Shown one piece after another: positions 1 to 6,353 of a stretch of DNA of 12,364 nucleotides. The position numbers and the translations under genes are program-made. The notes beneath the pieces are model-generated. The model ran no database searches and was not told the DNA's origin. It worked only from the letters and a program-made list of their open reading frames with translations. The first letter of the stretch is position 1. Each line of letters begins with the position of its first letter. The stretch is from VGRF01 sp964460485 (GTDB lineage: Bacteria > Myxococcota_A > UBA9160 > UBA6930), in contig CAYWRY010000123.1 in the NCBI GenBank assembly GCA_964460485.1, positions 1-12,364 on the forward strand, read 5' to 3'.

Positions 1-1136
1 TCGCTGGCGCGCGCGGCTTCACCGCAGCGCGCGTCGGCGGCGAGGTGCATCGCGAGCAGCAGCGCGCCGCGCGCCCGCCGCTGCGCCTCGCCCGCGAGCG
101 CGGGCAGCACGACGCCGCCGAGGTCGGCGAGCAGCGCGTCCGCCACCTCCGCGCCGTCGCTCGGCTCCGCGGCCGCCAGCGGCTCGGGCGCCGGCAGGGC
201 GACGCCCGCCAGCTCCGCCAGCGCGCGCGGCAGCAGCGCATCCAGCAGCGCGATCAGCGCGAAGTAGACGGAGCGGTCGAGGCTCTTCGCGCCGTTGTCC
301 AGGGCGGCCTGGCACGAGACCAGCCAGCGCAGCATCACGAACGCGCGGTAGTAGGCGACGCGCGCCGGGTCGACGGGCAGGTGAGTGCGACGGGACCAGC
401 GCGCGAGCTGCTCGGCCAAGCTCCCGGCGTCGGCGCTCATGTGATGGCCGCGGAACGCGAGCCAGCCGAGATCGTCCATCGGGTCGCCGAGGTGCGCGAA
501 CTCCCAGTCGAGCAGGGCCGTCACGCGCGCGCCGTCGTGCAGGAAGTTGCCGGGGCCGACGTCGCCGTGACACAGCACGGTGTCGCGGCTCTCGGGCGCG
601 TTGCGCGCGAGCCAGGCGAACGCCAGCTCGGCGAGCGGCGAGGGGCGGCGCACGCGCGCTTCGAAGATGCGGCGCCAGAGCGCGAGCTCGGCGCGTGCGT
701 GGTCGCGCGGCGCGCGCGGGCGTGCGAAGCCGGGCAGCTCGAGCTTCTCTGCGTCGACGCCGTGCAGCTCGGCCAGCGCCTCGGCGTAGTCGAGCACGAG
801 CGCCGCGCGCTGCGACGCGGGCAGCGCGTCGAGCTCCGGCGAGCCCGGCGCGCATTCGACCAGCAGCGCGTCCCCGCGCGCCGCGATCAGCGCCGGGATG
901 CGCACGCCGCGGCCGCGCAGCGCGCGGTAGGCGGCAGCCTCGCGCGCGAGCGACAGCTCGGTGCCCGCGACGGGGCCGTCGCCGGTGTCGACGCGCAGCA
1001 CGCGCTCGCGGCCGTCGCCGGTGCGCAGCAGCCAGGTCGCGCGGGAGGCGCCGGTGCCGATCCGCTCCGCGCTCGCCAGCACGGCGCCGAGCTCCCGCTC
1101 GGCGAAGGCGCGCAGCTCGTCGGGCAGCGTGGGCAT
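1..1136 (-). CDS. APH-fold phosphotransferase, C-terminus cut by window edge
   Basis: Probable ATP-dependent small-molecule kinase of the aminoglycoside phosphotransferase/choline kinase fold, cytoplasmic. The frame is open for 378 codons from ATG 1136-1134 to the left edge with no stop, so the C-terminus is missing. Seen in the sequence: an N-terminal glycine-rich nucleotide loop (GTGASR, residues 27-32), the Brenner catalytic motif HGDVGPGN (190-197, catalytic Asp192 and metal ligand Asn197) and the second metal motif DWEFAHLGDP (from Asp210). The DWE...GDPMDDLGW pattern is typical of the family close to the N-terminal domain of ACAD10/11, which is common near acyl-CoA genes, so a role in lipid or hydroxyacyl metabolism is more likely than antibiotic resistance. 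That role is inferred from family and context. It is divergent from the histone-fold gene, with 133 nt between the start codons. No Shine-Dalgarno precedes the ATG; see the -10 entry just upstream. Confidence 0.9.
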   Translation of the reverse strand, partial: MPTLPDELRAFAERELGAVLASAERIGTGASRATWLLRTGDGRERVLRVDTGDGPVAGTELSLAREAAAYRALRGRGVRIPALIAARGDALLVECAPGSPELDALPASQRAALVLDYAEALAELHGVDAEKLELPGFARPRAPRDHARAELALWRRIFEARVRRPSPLAELAFAWLARNAPESRDTVLCHGDVGPGNFLHDGARVTALLDWEFAHLGDPMDDLGWLAFRGHHMSADAGSLAEQLARWSRRTHLPVDPARVAYYRAFVMLRWLVSCQAALDNGAKSLDRSVYFALIALLDALLPRALAELAGVALPAPEPLAAAEPSDGAEVADALLADLGGVVLPALAGEAQRRARGALLLAMHLAADARCGEAARAS

Positions 1137-1143
1137 CGCGCCG

Positions 1144-1149
1144 ACGATA
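1144..1149 (-). promoter_or_regulatory. Putative -10 box for a leaderless phosphotransferase mRNA
   Basis: On the minus strand TATCGT (4 of 6 matches to TATAAT) ends 7 nt before the ATG at 1136. Transcription from this box would start at or next to the ATG, which fits the absence of a Shine-Dalgarno. No convincing -35 was seen. Confidence 0.4.
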
Positions 1150-1235
1150 GGCGCGCCGGCCGCGCGACCGCGAGGGAGCAGGCGCGCGAGTGGCACGAGG
1201 TCGAGCGCGCGGCGCGAAACGCACGCGAGTGCGGC

Positions 1236-1241
1236 TACCGT
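1236..1241 (+). promoter_or_regulatory. Putative -10 box for the histone-fold gene and downstream run
   Basis: TACCGT stands 28 nt before the TTG at 1270. A start of transcription near 1248 would leave a short leader containing the GAGGAG ribosome site at 1257-1262. The box begins an 11-mer (TACCGTGCGCG, 1236-1246) that recurs exactly upstream of the patatin gene on the other strand. No -35 consensus is visible. Confidence 0.35.
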
Positions 1242-1256
1242 GCGCGCCCCGGAGCC

Positions 1257-1262
1257 GAGGAG
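1257..1262 (+). promoter_or_regulatory. Shine-Dalgarno GAGGAG that decides the TTG start at 1270
   Basis: GAGGAG lies 7 nt upstream of TTG 1270. The other in-frame candidate, GTG 1240, has no such site and overlaps the putative -10 box, so TTG 1270 is preferred. Confidence 0.6.
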
Positions 1263-1269
1263 CCCCCGC

Positions 1270-1761
1270 TTGGGCGCTGCGAGCGAATCCACGACCTGGC
1301 GGCGCTGCAGCGCCTGCAAGCAGCCGATCGCGCTCGGCGCGATCCACCAGGTTTGCAGCGTCTCCACCTGCAACCGCCCGCGCACCGGGCTCGTGTTCTG
1401 CTCGGTGAGCTGCTGGGAGGTGCACCTGCCCGACGCGAACCACCGCGAGGCGTGGGCCGTCGAGCGCCGCGCTCCGACGACGCGCGACGAGGGCGCGCCG
1501 GCGGGCGGGGGCGGCGGCCAGCGTCGCCTCGTGCGGCCGGCGACCGCGGCGCCCGCGCCCGCGCCGACGGAGCGGCGCGAGGTGCTGATCGTCGCGAGCC
1601 GGCTCAAGGACTACGTCCGGGCGAAGGCGGGCTACAACACCAGCGACCGCGTGCTCGAGCCGCTCTCCGAGATCGTGCGGCGCGTCTGCGACCAGGCGAT
1701 CGAGAACGCGCGGCGCGACGGGCGCATGACGGTGCTCGACCGCGACATCCCCAACGAGTGA
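1270..1761 (+). CDS. Zinc-finger/histone-fold fusion protein (bacterial histone family)
   Basis: Small predicted DNA-binding or chromatin protein of 163 residues from TTG 1270. Residues 13-58 form a Cys/His module: Cys13, 16, 29, 34, 44, 48 and His52, 58 (C-x2-C-x12-C-x4-C-x9-C-x3-C-x3-H-x5-H), enough ligands for two zinc ions in a ZZ- or MYND-like cross-brace. A flexible Gly/Pro/Ala-rich linker follows (about 69-102). Residues 104-160 match a single histone fold: EVLIVASRLKDYVRAK, then NTSDRVLEPLSEIVRR, then the ending DGRMTVLDRDI. This resembles the Bdellovibrio bacterial histone and the archaeal RKT-type loop, with Lys replaced by Met (GRMTV). The gene ends 16 nt before the SDR gene and is probably co-transcribed with it. 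I recall prokaryotic histone surveys naming a ZZ-histone class that would fit. DNA binding and zinc binding are inferred. The open frame extends upstream to 961, but that part lies over the opposite-strand phosphotransferase and is rejected. Confidence 0.85.
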   Translation: MGAASESTTWRRCSACKQPIALGAIHQVCSVSTCNRPRTGLVFCSVSCWEVHLPDANHREAWAVERRAPTTRDEGAPAGGGGGQRRLVRPATAAPAPAPTERREVLIVASRLKDYVRAKAGYNTSDRVLEPLSEIVRRVCDQAIENARRDGRMTVLDRDIPNE

Positions 1762-1764
1762 GAC

Positions 1765-1770
1765 GAGGAG
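1765..1770 (+). promoter_or_regulatory. Shine-Dalgarno GAGGAG that decides the SDR start
   Basis: GAGGAG is 1 nt from ATG 1772 but 7 nt from the in-frame ATG 1778. The spacing favours 1778 as the true start. Confidence 0.6.
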
Positions 1771-1777
1771 AATGTCC

Positions 1778-2641
1778 ATGGCGGCTCTGCCCCGCGCGCG
1801 CGGCGGACTCGAAGGCAAGGCGGTCCTCGTCACCGGTGGAGGCACGGGCATCGGGCGCGCGTGCGCCGCGCAGCTCGCCGCCGACGGCGCGGCGGTCACC
1901 ATCGTCGGGCGCACCGCGAGCAAGCTCGAGGACGCCGCGAAGCGCATCGCCGAGGTCGCTGCGCACGGCGGCCGCGTGCAGTGGGCCACCGCCGACGTGA
2001 CGAACGAGGATGACGTGCGGCGCGCGATCGCCAGGACGCAGGAGCCGACCGGCAAGCTCGACGGCGTCGTGGCGAACGCGGGCGGCGGCGGCGCCCTCGC
2101 GCCGCTCCACCTCCAGGACACGAAGGAGTTCCTGCGCGTGCTCCACCTGAACGTGCTGAGCACGTTCCTGTGCGTGAAGCACGCCGTGCCGCAGCTGGTG
2201 GCCGCGGGCGGCGGCTCCTTCGTCGGCATGTCGTCGATCGCCGGCGGCCAGACGCACCTCTACTTCGGCGCCTACACCGCCGGCAAGGCGGGCATCGAGG
2301 CGCTGATGCGGAACGCCGCCGACGAGTTCGGACAGAGCGGCCTGCGCTTCAACGCGGTGCGCCCCGGATTCATCGCCACCGAGATCATGGAGGGCGTGCC
2401 GCGCAGCAGCGCGACCTTCCAGAGCTACATCGAGAACACGCCGATGAACGCGGTCGGCGAGCCCGAGCAGGTGGCGGAGCTGGTGCGCTTCCTGATCGGC
2501 CCCGAGTCGAGCTGGGTGACTGGACAGGTGATCCACGCGGACGGCGGTCACGGCCTGCGGCGCGGCCCGAACTTCGGCCACTTCATCGCGCCGGTGCTCG
2601 GCGACGCGGTGATGCGCGGCAACCTGCCCAAGCAAGGCTGA
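1778..2641 (+). CDS. Short-chain dehydrogenase/reductase, enoyl/dienoyl-CoA reductase-like
   Basis: NAD(P)H-dependent oxidoreductase of the classical SDR family, 287 residues from ATG 1778 (289 from ATG 1772, which is too close to the ribosome site). Seen: the cofactor loop TGGGTGIG (19-26), Arg45 after the second beta strand (VGRT), which suggests NADP(H), NAGG (100-103), Asn125, catalytic Ser153, and YTAGK giving Tyr166 and Lys170. The 13-residue Ser-Tyr spacing is canonical. The SSWVTGQVIHADGG stretch is the usual SDR C-terminal signature. A tail of about 30 residues follows (RRGPNFGHF onward). The general pattern recalls 2,4-dienoyl-CoA or trans-2-enoyl-CoA reductases, and the acyl-CoA synthetase starting 3 nt after its stop supports an acyl-CoA substrate, but the substrate is not determined by the sequence. 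It is the second gene of the plus-strand run, almost certainly in one operon with its two neighbours. Confidence 0.93.
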   Translation: MAALPRARGGLEGKAVLVTGGGTGIGRACAAQLAADGAAVTIVGRTASKLEDAAKRIAEVAAHGGRVQWATADVTNEDDVRRAIARTQEPTGKLDGVVANAGGGGALAPLHLQDTKEFLRVLHLNVLSTFLCVKHAVPQLVAAGGGSFVGMSSIAGGQTHLYFGAYTAGKAGIEALMRNAADEFGQSGLRFNAVRPGFIATEIMEGVPRSSATFQSYIENTPMNAVGEPEQVAELVRFLIGPESSWVTGQVIHADGGHGLRRGPNFGHFIAPVLGDAVMRGNLPKQG

Positions 2642-2644
2642 ACC

Positions 2645-4327
2645 GTGTCGGCGCAGATCCGCCTCGGCGTGCGGGCGAAGCTGACGGGCCCCGGCGGCCC
2701 CTTCGAGATCGTCGAGGAGGACGTGCTCGGCGAGCGCATGCGCGTGTTCAAGAACCGCGCTCGCTCGCTCCGCGACTTGTTGCGGAGCTCCGCTGCGCAC
2801 GGCGAGAAGGAATACCTGGTCCACGGCGATCGCCGCGTGAGCTATCGCGAGCACCTCGCGCGAGTCGCCTCCGCCGCCGCCGCGCTGCGCGAGCGCTACG
2901 GCATCGAGAAGGGCGACCGCGTCGCGATCCTCGCCGCGAACTGCGCGGAGTGGCCGATCGCGTTCTGGGCGACGGTGAGCCTGGGCGGGATCGTCGCCGC
3001 GCTGAACGGCTGGTGGGCGCCGGACGAGATCGCTCACGGCGTCGCCGACAGCGCGCCGAAGCTGCTGATCGGCGACCGCGCGCGCCTCGACCGCGCGAAG
3101 CCGCTCGGCCTCGCGGTGCCGACGCTCGAGATCGAGTCGCAGTTCGAGGAGTTGTTGGGCGGCGCGGCCGAATTGCCCGACGTCCCGCTCGCCGAGGACG
3201 ATCCCGCGGTGATCCTCTACACGAGCGGGACCACCGGCCCGCCGAAGGGCGCGCTGGCCTCGCACCGCGGTGTCGTCGGCTTCGTGCACGCGACCAGCTA
3301 CGCCGGCGCCGAGAACCTCTTCACCGAGCTCGCCGCCGCCGGGCAGGCGCCGGCGGCGCCCGCCGCGCGGCCGCAGGGTGTGACGCTCGCGACCTCGCCG
3401 ATGTTCCACCTGTCGGGGCTCTACGCGACGATCGTCCTCCAACTCGCGCTGGGCGGGAAGCTGGTGATCCGCTCCGGCCGCTTCGACGAGGCCGAGGTGA
3501 TCCGACTGATGGCGAAGGAGCGCGTCACCGCATTCGCGGCGCTGGGCTCGATGGGCCCGCGCATCGCGCGCCATCCGGAGCTGGCGAAGCACGACCTCTC
3601 GTGCGTGGAGAACGTCGGCTTCGGCGGCGCGCCGGTGAGCCCCGCGGTGCAGGAGCTGCTGCGCCGGGCCTTCCCCACAGCGAGATCCGCCCAGGGCATC
3701 GGCTACGGCAGCAGCGAGAGCGTGAGCGCGCCGACCACGATCCGCGGCGCCGAGTACGAGCGGCACCCGACGTCGGCGGGGCGCGTGATCCCGACCCACG
3801 ACCTCGAGATCCGCGACGAGGCCGGCAACGCGCTGCCCGAGGGCGTCGAGGGCGAGATCCACATCCGCAGCCCGTACCTGATGCTCGGTTATTGGGGGAA
3901 GCCCGAGGCGACGGCAGCCACGCTGAAGCCCGGCCGCTGGCTCGCCACCGGCGACATCGGCCGCTTCGAGGACGGCCTGCTCTACATCAACTCGCGCGCG
4001 CGCGACATGATCCTGCGCAACGCGGAGAACGTGTACCCGGTGGAGATCGAGTACCGGCTGGAGCAGCACCCGGCCGTGCGCGAGGCGACGGTGTTCGGGG
4101 TCGACCACGAGGAGTGGGGGCAGGCGGTGAAGGCGGTGGTCGTGCCCGAGGCCGGTGCGAGCGTCACGCCCGAGGCGCTGGCGCGCTTTTGCGGCGAGAC
4201 GCTGGCGGCATACAAGGTGCCGACCGAATGGGAGGTGCGGGGCGAGCCGCTGCCGCGCAATGCGTCGGGGAAGGTGTTGAAGGACGTGGTGCGCGGTGCG
4301 GCGAAGAGCGCGTTCGTGGAGGAGTGA
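2645..4327 (+). CDS. Acyl-CoA synthetase-like AMP-dependent ligase (FadD-type)
   Basis: Predicted to activate a carboxylic acid, probably a fatty acid, to its acyl-CoA through an acyl-adenylate. It has 560 residues from GTG 2645, with an AAGG ribosome site 7 nt upstream. Family motifs occur in order: the phosphate loop YTSGTTGPPKG (192-202), the adenine motif GYGSSE (353-358), TGD with Asp437, the hinge region around RARDMILRNAENVYP (451-465) and the C-terminal lysine in PRNASGK (Lys543). Two departures stand out. The usual Gly before Glu-Asn in the hinge motif is Ala460. There is also an Ala/Pro-rich insertion (about 221-246) between the phosphate loop and the TSPMFHLSG segment. The gene starts 3 nt after the SDR stop, so translation is probably coupled. 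Full length and intact; the exact chain length or substrate cannot be told. Confidence 0.95.
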   Translation: MSAQIRLGVRAKLTGPGGPFEIVEEDVLGERMRVFKNRARSLRDLLRSSAAHGEKEYLVHGDRRVSYREHLARVASAAAALRERYGIEKGDRVAILAANCAEWPIAFWATVSLGGIVAALNGWWAPDEIAHGVADSAPKLLIGDRARLDRAKPLGLAVPTLEIESQFEELLGGAAELPDVPLAEDDPAVILYTSGTTGPPKGALASHRGVVGFVHATSYAGAENLFTELAAAGQAPAAPAARPQGVTLATSPMFHLSGLYATIVLQLALGGKLVIRSGRFDEAEVIRLMAKERVTAFAALGSMGPRIARHPELAKHDLSCVENVGFGGAPVSPAVQELLRRAFPTARSAQGIGYGSSESVSAPTTIRGAEYERHPTSAGRVIPTHDLEIRDEAGNALPEGVEGEIHIRSPYLMLGYWGKPEATAATLKPGRWLATGDIGRFEDGLLYINSRARDMILRNAENVYPVEIEYRLEQHPAVREATVFGVDHEEWGQAVKAVVVPEAGASVTPEALARFCGETLAAYKVPTEWEVRGEPLPRNASGKVLKDVVRGAAKSAFVEE

Positions 4328-4350
4328 GGAAGAGATGCGGAGCAGCGAGG

Positions 4351-4491
4351 CGAGCGGAGCGGGGGCACGCCTGCGCCGAATGGCTCGCGAGGCCACCTGG
4401 GTGTTGCGAGGCGCGGAGTTTCACAGCCCCTTGGTCAAGCACGCTTCCTGCTGCGCTCGATTTCGGCTCCGGCGTGCCCCCGCTCCGCTCG
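4351..4491. repeat. 21-bp perfect inverted repeat with 99-nt spacer
   Basis: The arms at 4351-4371 and 4471-4491 are exact reverse complements. Pairing can continue inward after a 3x3 internal loop (GCCGAA 4375-4380 with TTCGGC 4462-4467), and GAGCAGC/GCTGCTC pairing continues outward. It fills most of the 255-nt gap after the AMP ligase. It could be a long RNA hairpin, a terminator-like or mRNA-stabilising structure, or an interspersed genomic repeat. There is no T-tract and no credible coding frame inside. Confidence 0.8.
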
Positions 4492-4512
4492 GCGGCTGCT
4501 CGGCGGCGACTC

Positions 4513-4544
4513 GGAGAAGAGGGAAGGAAGAGAAGAGGGAAGGA
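4513..4544 (+). other. 32-nt uninterrupted purine tract
   Basis: Every base from 4513 to 4544 is A or G, in a region otherwise full of CG steps. It lies between the inverted repeat and the TTG start at 4583. It may be a translation enhancer-like leader, a triplex-prone tract or simply drift. Confidence 0.7.
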
Positions 4545-4582
4545 CCGCGGGCGAGCGCCGCGAGGGGATTGCGGGAGGGCGC

Positions 4583-5176
4583 TTGGAAGAGGTGAAGCTG
4601 TACTTCGACTACAAGAGTCCGTTCGCCTTTCTCGCGGCGGAGCCGGCGTTCGCGTTGCCGGGGAATTATCAGGTCGACGTGCGCTGGATTCCGTTCACGC
4701 TGCGCATCAAGGGGAAGGGCGAACGATCGCTCTATTCGGAATGGAAGGCGCGGTACTCGTATCTGGACGCGCGGCGCTGGGCGAATCGGCGCGGGGGTTT
4801 TCCGATTCGCGGGCCCAAGAAGGTGTACGACACGACGCCGGCGCTGATCGGCGGCCTGTACGCGCAGCGCGCGGGCGTGTTCCGGGAGTACACGCTGCAG
4901 GCGTACGCGCGCTTCTTCGATCATCGCCTGGAGCTCGACCTGCCCGACCAGATCGCCGCGCTGCTCGCGGAGTGCGGGGCGAGCGCGCCGGACTATCGCG
5001 CGTTCCTCGCCGGCGACGGGCCGTTGCTGCTGGACGCCTGCATCGAGGAGGCGCACGCCGACCACGTATTCGGCGTCCCGCTCTTCTTCTTCCGCGGCGA
5101 GCCGTTCTGGGGCAACGACCGCATCCCGCTGCTCGAGGAGCGCCTGCGCGAAGCCGGCCTCGCGAGGCGCGCATGA
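4583..5176 (+). CDS. DsbA-fold protein, 2-hydroxychromene-2-carboxylate isomerase-like
   Basis: Cytoplasmic thioredoxin-fold protein of the DsbA/kappa-GST/HCCA isomerase group, 197 residues, close to the family's usual 200. The N-terminus VKLYFDYKSPFAFLA places Ser12 where HCCA isomerases carry their glutathione-activating serine, and there is no CxxC, so disulfide exchange is unlikely. The conserved C-terminal HVFGVPLFF carries the cis-proline loop, followed by the family-typical FWGNDRIPLLEERL. The start is taken as TTG 4583 with GGGAGGG at 4573-4579; GTG 4592 is the alternative. Codons in the first 60 or so residues use more A/T-ending triplets than the neighbours. Expected chemistry is glutathione-dependent isomerisation, classically in aromatic degradation, though many relatives are uncharacterised. 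It is 19 nt upstream of the aldolase gene and 255 nt after the AMP ligase. Confidence 0.88.
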   Translation: MEEVKLYFDYKSPFAFLAAEPAFALPGNYQVDVRWIPFTLRIKGKGERSLYSEWKARYSYLDARRWANRRGGFPIRGPKKVYDTTPALIGGLYAQRAGVFREYTLQAYARFFDHRLELDLPDQIAALLAECGASAPDYRAFLAGDGPLLLDACIEEAHADHVFGVPLFFFRGEPFWGNDRIPLLEERLREAGLARRA

Positions 5177-5195
5177 GCCCGGGGGATCGCGCCTG

Positions 5196-5846
5196 ATGGC
5201 GAGCGAGCTCCAGCTGCGCGTGGACCTGATCGAGACCGCGAGGCGCCTGTTGCGCGCGGGCTTCGTCGAGGGCACCGCAGGCAACCTCGCCGCGCGGACC
5301 GCGGAGGGGCACGCGTTGCTCACACCCACCGCGCTCGCCTACGAGACGATGGCGCCAGACGACCTCGTGCTGTGCGAGCTCGACGGGCGGGTGCTCTCCG
5401 GCGCGCGCGCGCCGACGAGCGAGCGGGCGCTCCACCTCGCGGTGCTGCGCGCGTACCCGGAGCTCGGCGCCGTGATCCACTCGCACGCCAAGTTCGCCTC
5501 CATGTTCGCCGTCGCGCGCGAGCCGATCCCTTGCGCGATCGAGGAGGTCCAGCTCTACGTGGGCGGAGACATCCCCGTCGCCACTTATCAGGTGAGCGGA
5601 TCCGATGCGCTCGGCGAGGAGTGCGCGAAGCACCTCGCCGAGCGCTCGGCCGTGCTGATGGCGAACCACGGACTGCTCGCGGTCGGACGCGACTTGGCGC
5701 AGGCCCTCCACGTGACGGCGCTCGTCGAGCGCACCGCGGAGATCGTGCTCGGCGCACGCCGGCTCGGCCGCGTGGAGCCGCTGCCGCCAGAGACGCTCGC
5801 GAAGTTCGCGCCCGCGTACCGCGCGCAGCGCTGGGCCGCGCGGTGA
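5196..5846 (+). CDS. Class II aldolase/adducin-family protein (fuculose-phosphate aldolase-like)
   Basis: Zinc-dependent aldolase-fold enzyme of 216 residues, the normal length for bacterial single-domain members. Seen: GNLAAR near the N-terminus (29-34), TP at 43-44, the acid residue Glu77 in SERALH, and metal ligands His95 and His97 (IHSHAKF) plus His158 (ANHGL). These positions closely track E. coli L-fuculose-1-phosphate aldolase, whose Glu is near 73 and whose His residues are near 92, 94 and 155. All catalytic residues are present, so it should be active. The family cleaves or decarboxylates small sugar phosphates or hydroxy acids, and the substrate here is unknown. It starts 19 nt after the HCCA isomerase-like gene, and a decayed PhyH gene follows directly. 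Confidence 0.92.
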   Translation: MASELQLRVDLIETARRLLRAGFVEGTAGNLAARTAEGHALLTPTALAYETMAPDDLVLCELDGRVLSGARAPTSERALHLAVLRAYPELGAVIHSHAKFASMFAVAREPIPCAIEEVQLYVGGDIPVATYQVSGSDALGEECAKHLAERSAVLMANHGLLAVGRDLAQALHVTALVERTAEIVLGARRLGRVEPLPPETLAKFAPAYRAQRWAAR

Positions 5847-5847
5847 G

Positions 5848-6219
5848 GCGCTGCGGCGCGCGCTGGGCGCCGCGCGGCCCGCGCGCCGCTGCCTGCTTTC
5901 GTCGCGGACGGCGATCGAGATGCATCCAGGCGAGACGCGCCAGCCGCTTCACGCGGACGACGGCACGCTGCCGCTCGCGCGCCCGCGTGCGCCCTTCCGT
6001 CGCCTCGCGATCGTCGTCAACTACTGCGCCGGGTTTCTTCGCCAAGAGGAGTGTCAGCTCCTCGCGCTGCCGCGCGAGCGCGCCGCGCGGATGACTCCGC
6101 GCCTCCAGGCGCTGGTCGGATACGCGTCCTATCGGGGACTGCTGGGACACGTCGACCAGCGCGGCCCGGCGGAGTGGGTCGATCCGAGCGCCAGCAGCGA
6201 CATGGTGTGGCGCCGCATG
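5848..6219 (+). pseudogene. Phytanoyl-CoA dioxygenase (PhyH) remnant, N-terminus and core deleted
   Basis: Two family blocks are joined in one open frame. The first, from about 5890, reads LLSSRTAIEMHPGETRQPLH then ADDG and contains the HxD iron-binding start of the jelly roll (HAD at about 5947-5955). The second, from about 5998, reads RRLAIVVNYCAGFLRQEE, then LQALVGYASYRGLLGHVD, which is the C-terminal part of PhyH-like proteins. The middle that normally lies between them, about 100 residues with the VPGSH region and the distal iron-binding His, is absent. The first 80-100 residues of the family are also missing, because the remnant begins right at the aldolase stop. No start codon with a ribosome site precedes it. 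The frame stays open to 6390, but from about 6220 the translation is Arg/Ala/Pro-rich and no longer resembles the family. A functional dioxygenase is very unlikely. The 5847-6353 gap holds nothing else except the promoter of the next gene. Confidence 0.75.
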
Positions 6220-6324
6220 CGCGGCGGCCACAGAGCGGCAGCGTCTCGCGCGCGCTCGCCCGCGCCAGCCCGCCGATCCCCGCGCGCTCGCTTGCTCGCC
6301 GAACCGCCGCGGCGCGCGGCGGGT

Positions 6325-6330
6325 TATGCT
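6325..6330 (+). promoter_or_regulatory. Putative -10 box for the 6354 gene
   Basis: TATGCT (4 of 6 matches to TATAAT) stands 23 nt before TTG 6354, with GGGAG (6343-6347) between. The spacing fits a transcript starting near 6337 with a short leader. No clear -35. Confidence 0.4.
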
Positions 6331-6342
6331 CGCTCCCTCGCA

Positions 6343-6347
6343 GGGAG
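6343..6347 (+). promoter_or_regulatory. Shine-Dalgarno GGGAG that decides the TTG start at 6354
   Basis: GGGAG is 6 nt before TTG 6354. The later in-frame candidates GTG 6387 and ATG 6417 lack a comparable site. Confidence 0.5.
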
Positions 6348-6353
6348 CCCGCG

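Noticed and set aside
961..1269. In-frame N-terminal extension of the histone-fold gene
   Set aside because: It overlaps the divergent phosphotransferase and a putative -10 box, is Ser/Arg-rich noise, and the GAGGAG site points to TTG 1270.
19..2229. Minus-strand open frame of 736 codons over the phosphotransferase and SDR
   Set aside because: Its translation is Arg/Ala/Pro-rich noise. The true minus-strand frame at 1-1136 has the HGD...N and DWE motifs, and the true gene at 1778-2641 is on the plus strand.
1604..4396. 930-codon minus-strand open frame
   Set aside because: It lies opposite the SDR and AMP ligase genes, and its His/Arg/Ala-rich product has no family motifs, as expected for an antisense frame in GC-rich DNA.
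4296..4595. 99-codon plus-strand ORF across the inverted repeat
   Set aside because: It starts inside the AMP ligase in another frame, has no family resemblance, and the stretch is better explained by the inverted repeat and purine tract.
2170..5196. 1008-codon plus-strand open frame
   Set aside because: Frame-shifted shadow of the SDR, AMP ligase and HCCA isomerase-like genes, rich in Arg with no recognisable domain.
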